Of a stretch of 64,000 nt of DNA, positions 59,766 to 64,000 are shown one piece after another; the stretch's first letter is position 1; the number at the start of each line of letters is the position of its first letter. Origin of the DNA: an uncultured Alistipes sp. (GTDB taxonomy: Bacteria > Bacteroidota > Bacteroidia > Bacteroidales > Rikenellaceae); contig CAJTIY010000004.1 of assembly GCA_910576555.1 (NCBI GenBank), positions 1 to 64,000 of the forward strand, read 5' to 3'. The notes below the pieces were generated by a model that was not told the DNA's origin, ran no database searches, and was given only the letters and a program-made list of their open reading frames with translations. The position numbers and the translations under genes were made by a program.

Positions 59766-59780
59766 TGTAACTTGCGTTTT

Positions 59781-60407
59781 TTAAGCTAACATCGTATTCA
59801 AAACCTGCTCGGCGCCCTCCACCATCACGATGGCCGAAGCGTTCATCACGTCGTAGGTGCAGAGGTTCTGCGCCAGAACGGGCATCACGTTCGGAATGTT
59901 GCGGCACGAGATCTGAAGGTTGGTGTTCGACTCCGGAAGAACCACCAGCACCTTCTTGTCGGCTACCTTCAGCGCATCGGCCAGAGCCACGACGGCTTTG
60001 GTCTTGGGAGCCTCCAGCATCACGTTCTCGATGACGCTGATGGCACCCGCCTGCGCCTTGTAGGTCAGCGCGCTGCGGCGAGCCAGCTGCTTGAGCTTCT
60101 TGTTGAGCTTGAAGCGGTAGTCGCGGGGCTGGGGGCCGAACACGCGGCCGCCGCCCGGGAACAGGGGCGAGAGGATCGAACCGCAGCGGGCGCCGCCGGT
60201 ACCCTTCTGACGCTTGAGCTTGCGGGTCGAGCCGGCAACCTCGTTGCGCTGCTTGGTCTTGTGCGTACCCTGACGCTGGTCGGCGAGGTACTGCTTCACG
60301 TCGAGGTAGATAGCGTGGTCATTAGCCTCCACGCCGAAGACGGCTTCCGAAAGGGTCACCTTACGACCCGTCTCCTGTCCTTGTGTGTTCAATACAGCTA
60401 ATTCCAT
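59781..60407 (-). CDS. rplD: 50S ribosomal protein uL4
   Basis: 208-aa protein whose loop reaches the exit tunnel: MELAVLNTQGQETGRKVTLSEAVF, KQRNEVAGSTRKLKRQKGTGGARCGSILSPLFPGGGRVFGPQPRDY. The ATG at 60407 gives the standard N-terminus; a TTG 12 bp upstream overlaps rplC and is rejected. One base separates it from the rplC stop. Confidence 0.98.
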   Translation of the reverse strand: MELAVLNTQGQETGRKVTLSEAVFGVEANDHAIYLDVKQYLADQRQGTHKTKQRNEVAGSTRKLKRQKGTGGARCGSILSPLFPGGGRVFGPQPRDYRFKLNKKLKQLARRSALTYKAQAGAISVIENVMLEAPKTKAVVALADALKVADKKVLVVLPESNTNLQISCRNIPNVMPVLAQNLCTYDVMNASAIVMVEGAEQVLNTMLA

Positions 60408-60408
60408 A

Positions 60409-61023
60409 CTACTTTTCAATCGTTAAATAAGCACCTTTTGCACCCGGAATCGACCCCTTCACGAGGATGAGGTTGCTCTCCGGAATAACTTTCAAAACAC
60501 GCAGGTTGAGCACCTTGACCTGCTCGCCGCCCATCTGGCCGGGCAGACGCTTGCCCTTGAAGACGCGCGAGGGATAGGACGAAGCGCCCAGCGAACCCGG
60601 CTTGCGCTGACGGTTGTGCTGACCGTGGGTCTGACCGCCGACACCGCCGAAGCCGTGACGCTTCACGACGCCCTGAAAACCTTTACCTTTCGAAATCCCG
60701 GTCACGTCCACCCAGTCTTCCTCCGAGAAGAGGTCCACGGTGAGCGTGTCGCCGAGGCTCACTTCGGGCATACCCTTGAATTCGGCAAGCTTGCGCTTGG
60801 GGGTCGTGCCGGCTTTCTTGAAGTGACCTAACAGGCTGCTGGTGGTGTGCTTTTCACTTTTCTCGTCATAGGCAACCTGAACCGCTTCGTAGGAGTCCTT
60901 CTCCACGGTCTTGATTTGCGTAACAACGCACGGACCAGCCTCAATGACAGTGCATGGTATGTTCTTACCCTCGGCACTGTAAACGGAAGTCATTCCGATT
61001 TTCTTTCCAATAAGTCCTGACAT
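60409..61023 (-). CDS. rplC: 50S ribosomal protein uL3
   Basis: 204-aa core protein. Starts MSGLIGKKIGMTSVYSAEGKNIPCTVIEAGPCVV and contains the conserved loop RHGFGGVGGQTHGQHNRQRKPGSLGA. Follows rpsJ after a 64-bp gap. Confidence 0.98.
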   Translation of the reverse strand: MSGLIGKKIGMTSVYSAEGKNIPCTVIEAGPCVVTQIKTVEKDSYEAVQVAYDEKSEKHTTSSLLGHFKKAGTTPKRKLAEFKGMPEVSLGDTLTVDLFSEEDWVDVTGISKGKGFQGVVKRHGFGGVGGQTHGQHNRQRKPGSLGASSYPSRVFKGKRLPGQMGGEQVKVLNLRVLKVIPESNLILVKGSIPGAKGAYLTIEK

Positions 61024-61087
61024 TTGTTGTCGTTTGTTTATTTAATAAAAGTGATCTCTCAAATATTCCCGTCGTACCTTCCGCGGA

Positions 61088-61393
61088 TCAGACCTTGATC
61101 TCGACTTCGACGCCCGAGGGGAGCTCGAGCTTCATCAGCGCGTCGATCGTCTTGGGCGTCGACGAGTAGATGTCGAGGATGCGCTTGAAGGTGCAGAACT
61201 GGAACTGCTCGCGGGCCTTCTTGTTGACGAAGGTCGAGCGGTTTACCGTAAAGATCTGCTTGTGGGTGGGCAGGGGCACCGGACCGCTGACAACGGCGCC
61301 GGTGCTCTTGACGGTCTTCACAATCTTCTCGGCGGAGTTATCCACCAGATTGTGATCGAAAGACTTCAATTTGATTCTGATTTTCTGGCTCAT
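61088..61393 (-). CDS. rpsJ: 30S ribosomal protein uS10
   Basis: 101-aa 30S head protein that also binds NusB in antitermination (MSQKIRIKLKSFDHNLVDNSAEKIVKTVKSTGAVVSGPVPLPTHKQIFTVNRSTFVNKKAREQF in blocks). 9 bp after fusA, so the str and S10 parts run together without tuf in between, usual in Bacteroidota. Confidence 0.98.
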   Translation of the reverse strand: MSQKIRIKLKSFDHNLVDNSAEKIVKTVKSTGAVVSGPVPLPTHKQIFTVNRSTFVNKKAREQFQFCTFKRILDIYSSTPKTIDALMKLELPSGVEVEIKV

Positions 61394-61402
61394 ATCGTTT
61401 GC

Positions 61403-63514
61403 TTATTCTATATCCTTACGTTTACCGCTCGCTTTCTCGATGATCTCCTTGGCGAGGTTTGCGGGAACCTCCTCGAAGTGCGAGAACTCCATCGACGACG
61501 TGGCGCGACCCGACGAAATCGTACGCAGCACGGTCACATAGCCGAACATCTCCGACAGGGGGACTTTGGCCTTCACCACACGGGCGGTGCCCTTCGACTC
61601 CATGCCGGTGATCTGGCCGCGACGCTTGTTCAGGTCGCCGATGATGTCGCCCATGTTCTCCTCGGGAGTCACGACCTCGACGGTCATGATCGGCTCCATG
61701 ATCACCGAACCCGCTTTGGGAGCGGCGGCACGGTAACCGTTGCGCGCGGCGATTTCGAACGACAGCTGGTCGGAGTCCACCGGGTGGAACGAACCGTCGA
61801 GCAGCGTGATCTTCATCGAGTCCATCTTGTAGCCGGCCAGCGCACCGTTGGTCATCGCCGAAGCGAAGCCCTTCTGCACGGCGGGAATGAACTCCTTCGG
61901 AATGTTGCCGCCCTTGACCTGATCGACGAACTCGAGACCCATCTTGCCGTCCTCGGCGGGACCGATCTCGAAGATGATGTCGGCGAACTTACCGCGACCG
62001 CCGGTCTGCTTCTTGAAGACCTCGCGGTGCTGTACGGTCTTGGTCAGCGACTCCTTGTAGTTCACCTGCGGAGCGCCCTGATTGATCTCCACGCCGAACT
62101 CGCGACGCAGACGGTCGACGATGATGTCGAGGTGGAGCTCACCCATACCGCTGATGACCGTCTGACCCGAATCCTCGTCGGTGTGTACCGTGAAGGTGGG
62201 GTCCTCCTCGGCCAGCTTGCCCAGCGCGATACCCAGTTTGTCGAGGTCCTTCTGCGTCTTGGGCTCTACCGCCAGACCGATCACCGGCTCGGGGAAGGTC
62301 ATCTGCTCGAGGACGATCGGAGCGTTCTCGGCGCAGAGCGTATCGCCCGTGCGAATCTCCTTGAAACCTACGGCAGCGCAGATGTCGCCGGCCGAAACGG
62401 TCTCCATCGGGTTCTGCTTGTTGGCGTGCATCTGGTAGATGCGGCTGATGCGCTCGCGCTTGCCGCTGCGTGCGTTGAGCACGTACGAACCCGCGTCGAG
62501 CTTACCCGAGTATACGCGGACGAAGGCCAGACGACCTACGAAGGGGTCGGTAGCGATCTTGAACGCCAGACCGCAGAACGGATCGCTCTCCGAGGCGTTG
62601 CGCGTCTCTTCCTCCTCGGTCTTGGGGTTCATACCCGTCACGGCGGGCACGTCCAGCGGCGAGGGCAGGAAGGCCATAACGTAGTCCAAGAGCTTCTGCA
62701 CGCCCTTGTTGTGGAACGACGAACCGCAGAGCATCGGGACGATCTGCATCGAGATCGTGGCCTTGCGGATGGCGACGAGGAGCTCCTCGGGCGTGATCGA
62801 ATCGGGATCCTCGAAGAACTTCTCCATCAGCGCGTCGTCGGTCGAAGCCACCTCCTCGATGAGCTTCGCGCGCCACTCGGCAGCCTCGGCGGCCATCGAA
62901 GCGGGAATCTCGCGCAGCTCGAAGTTGTCGCGGACGGTCTTGTCGTCGAAGTAGTAGATCGCGTTATTATATATAAGGTCTACCAAACCCTCGAACTTGT
63001 CCTCGGCACCGATGGGCAGCACGACGGGAAGCGCCGTAGCGCCGAAGTGCTCCTTGATCTGTGCGCAGACGGCGAGGAAGTCGGCACCCGTGCGGTCCAT
63101 CTTGTTGACGTAACCCATGCGGGGAACGTTGTACTTGTCGGCCTGACGCCATACGGTCTCCGACTGGGGCTCGACGCCGCCCACAGCGCAGAACGTAGCG
63201 ATGGCGCCGTCCAGCACGCGGAGCGAACGCTCCACCTCGACGGTGAAGTCGACGTGTCCCGGAGTGTCGATCAGGTTGATCTGGTACTGGTGGTCCTTGT
63301 AGTTCCAGAAGGCGGTCGTTGCGGCCGAAGTGATCGTGATACCGCGCTCCTGCTCCTGAATCATCCAGTCCATCGTAGCGCCGCCTTCGTGCACCTCGCC
63401 GATCTTGTGGGTCTTGCCCGTGTAGAAGAGGATACGCTCCGACGTGGTGGTCTTACCGGCATCGATGTGCGCCATGATGCCGATGTTACGCGTGTACTTT
63501 AAGTCTCTTGCCAT
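61403..63514 (-). CDS. fusA: translation elongation factor G
   Basis: 703-aa translocase GTPase with all five domains. GTP-binding motifs: G1 AHIDAGKTT (residues 15-23), G2 in the switch I region, G3 DTPGHVDF, G4 NKMDRTGAD. Domain IV includes the segment GSVIMEPIMTVEVVTPEENMGDIIGDLNKRRG. Located 15 bp after rpsG. Confidence 0.98.
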   Translation of the reverse strand: MARDLKYTRNIGIMAHIDAGKTTTSERILFYTGKTHKIGEVHEGGATMDWMIQEQERGITITSAATTAFWNYKDHQYQINLIDTPGHVDFTVEVERSLRVLDGAIATFCAVGGVEPQSETVWRQADKYNVPRMGYVNKMDRTGADFLAVCAQIKEHFGATALPVVLPIGAEDKFEGLVDLIYNNAIYYFDDKTVRDNFELREIPASMAAEAAEWRAKLIEEVASTDDALMEKFFEDPDSITPEELLVAIRKATISMQIVPMLCGSSFHNKGVQKLLDYVMAFLPSPLDVPAVTGMNPKTEEEETRNASESDPFCGLAFKIATDPFVGRLAFVRVYSGKLDAGSYVLNARSGKRERISRIYQMHANKQNPMETVSAGDICAAVGFKEIRTGDTLCAENAPIVLEQMTFPEPVIGLAVEPKTQKDLDKLGIALGKLAEEDPTFTVHTDEDSGQTVISGMGELHLDIIVDRLRREFGVEINQGAPQVNYKESLTKTVQHREVFKKQTGGRGKFADIIFEIGPAEDGKMGLEFVDQVKGGNIPKEFIPAVQKGFASAMTNGALAGYKMDSMKITLLDGSFHPVDSDQLSFEIAARNGYRAAAPKAGSVIMEPIMTVEVVTPEENMGDIIGDLNKRRGQITGMESKGTARVVKAKVPLSEMFGYVTVLRTISSGRATSSMEFSHFEEVPANLAKEIIEKASGKRKDIE

Positions 63515-63529
63515 GTGTCGGTCCTCCTA

Positions 63530-64000
63530 TTAGAATCTGAAGTGTGCGAATGCCTTGTTGGCCTCTGCCATGCGGTGCATCTCCTCCTTACGCTTGAAGG
63601 CGGCACCCTGCTGGTTGTAGGCATCCACGATCTCGGCAGCGAGTTTGTCAGCCATCGTACGACCGGCGCGCTTGCGCGAGTAGAGGACAAGGTTTTTCAT
63701 GGAAATAGAAATCTTGCGCTCCGGCCGCACCTCCATAGGAACTTGGAAGGTGGCACCACCGATACGCTTCGACTTCACTTCGACTTGGGGCGTGATGTTC
63801 TCGAGGGCCTGTTTCCAGATTTCCAGCGGAGACTTATCAGCATCCTTCATCTTCTTGCCCACCAGCTCCAACGAGTCGTAGAAAATGGTGTAGGCAATAC
63901 TCTTCTTACCATCCAGCATGAGGTTGTTCACGAAACGGGTCACAGCCACGTCTCCGAACTTGGGATCCGGAAGTAGAATTCGCTTCTTAGGCTTAGCTTT
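63530..64000 (-). CDS. rpsG: 30S ribosomal protein uS7 (5' end outside window)
   Basis: The primary 16S binder of the 30S head. 156 codons are in the window; the frame stays open to the right edge (…KAKPKKRILLPDPKFGD before VAVTRFVNNLMLDGKKSIAYTIFYDSL), so the ATG lies a few bases beyond 64000. A GTG at 63949 is not the start, as the conserved N-terminus continues upstream. C-terminal EEMHRMAEANKAFAHFRF is typical. Confidence 0.97.
   Translation of the reverse strand, partial: KAKPKKRILLPDPKFGDVAVTRFVNNLMLDGKKSIAYTIFYDSLELVGKKMKDADKSPLEIWKQALENITPQVEVKSKRIGGATFQVPMEVRPERKISISMKNLVLYSRKRAGRTMADKLAAEIVDAYNQQGAAFKRKEEMHRMAEANKAFAHFRF

Noticed and set aside
60408..60419. TTG start giving rplD four extra residues
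   Set aside because: Would overlap the rplC stop; the ATG at 60407 gives the standard uL4 N-terminus.
61262..63502. 746-codon plus-strand open frame
   Set aside because: Antisense to fusA.

Overview
The window comes from a GC-rich member of the Bacteroidota, most likely an Alistipes-like Rikenellaceae (genus is an inference). The 5' part of a 16S rRNA gene at the left edge looks Bacteroidales-like. Nearly every recognisable promoter has the Bacteroidota form TTTG - 19/20 bp - TAnnTTTG. Lipoproteins with a lipobox, a 3-keto-glycoside type gene set, Stealth/TagF-like proteins and an archaeal-type ProS fit the same group. rRNA and the large ribosomal operon are on the minus strand, and non-coding spacers are C-rich on the plus strand, so the minus strand is probably the leading strand.

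Layout. 1-1.4 kb: 16S rRNA (minus) with three tandem promoters. 1.4-4.3 kb: secreted subtilase, lspA, tRNA-Leu(CAG). 4.4-10.2 kb: a minus-strand operon running Gfo/Idh/MocA - tatA - Tat-exported Gfo/Idh/MocA - DUF1080 lipoprotein - TIM-barrel lipoprotein - tatC; it looks like a periplasmic sugar oxidation and cleavage pathway carrying its own Tat translocase. 10.3-15.3 kb: a DUF6377 regulator, MFS transporter with flavin reductase, Xer-type recombinase and hpf. 15.4-17.2 kb: tRNA-Glu, a DUF3298 lipoprotein and two putative small RNAs sharing a ~50-nt 5' module. 17.2-20.8 kb: Stealth and TagF-like phosphotransferases plus an FAD protein. 20.9-21.6 kb: tRNA-Leu(TAG), two tRNA-Ser. 22-28 kb: repeat-rich lipoprotein, FadL-like porin, proS, an ECF-type sigma factor and a 48-aa acidic protein. 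28.4-31.9 kb: HdeD-like membrane protein, GH20 hexosaminidase, Cys-rich small lipoprotein. 32-35 kb: SPOR protein, small lipoprotein, menG/ubiE and an FtsX-like permease, with a divergent SDR. 36-40.7 kb: zinc peptidase, SGNH hydrolase, MBOAT acyltransferase and PAP2 phosphatase, a likely envelope acylation unit. 40.8-44.8 kb: lysS, metallophosphatase, and tpiA joined in frame to an upstream membrane segment.

45.7-64 kb is the str/S10/spc/alpha ribosomal supercluster read leftwards: rpsG (5' end cut by the window edge), fusA, rpsJ, rplC, rplD, rplW, rplB, rpsS, rplV, rpsC, rplP, rpmC, rpsQ, rplN, rplX, rplE, rpsN, then a ~650-bp gap with its own promoter, then rpsH, rplF, rplR, rpsE, rpmD, rplO, secY, map, infA, rpmJ, rpsM, rpsK, rpsD, rpoA, rplQ.

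Points most worth checking: the tatA...tatC-bracketed sugar cluster, the paired small RNAs at 16.5-17.0 kb, the in-frame membrane extension of tpiA, and the promoter-bearing gap inside the spc operon. No IS element, CRISPR array or prophage was seen.
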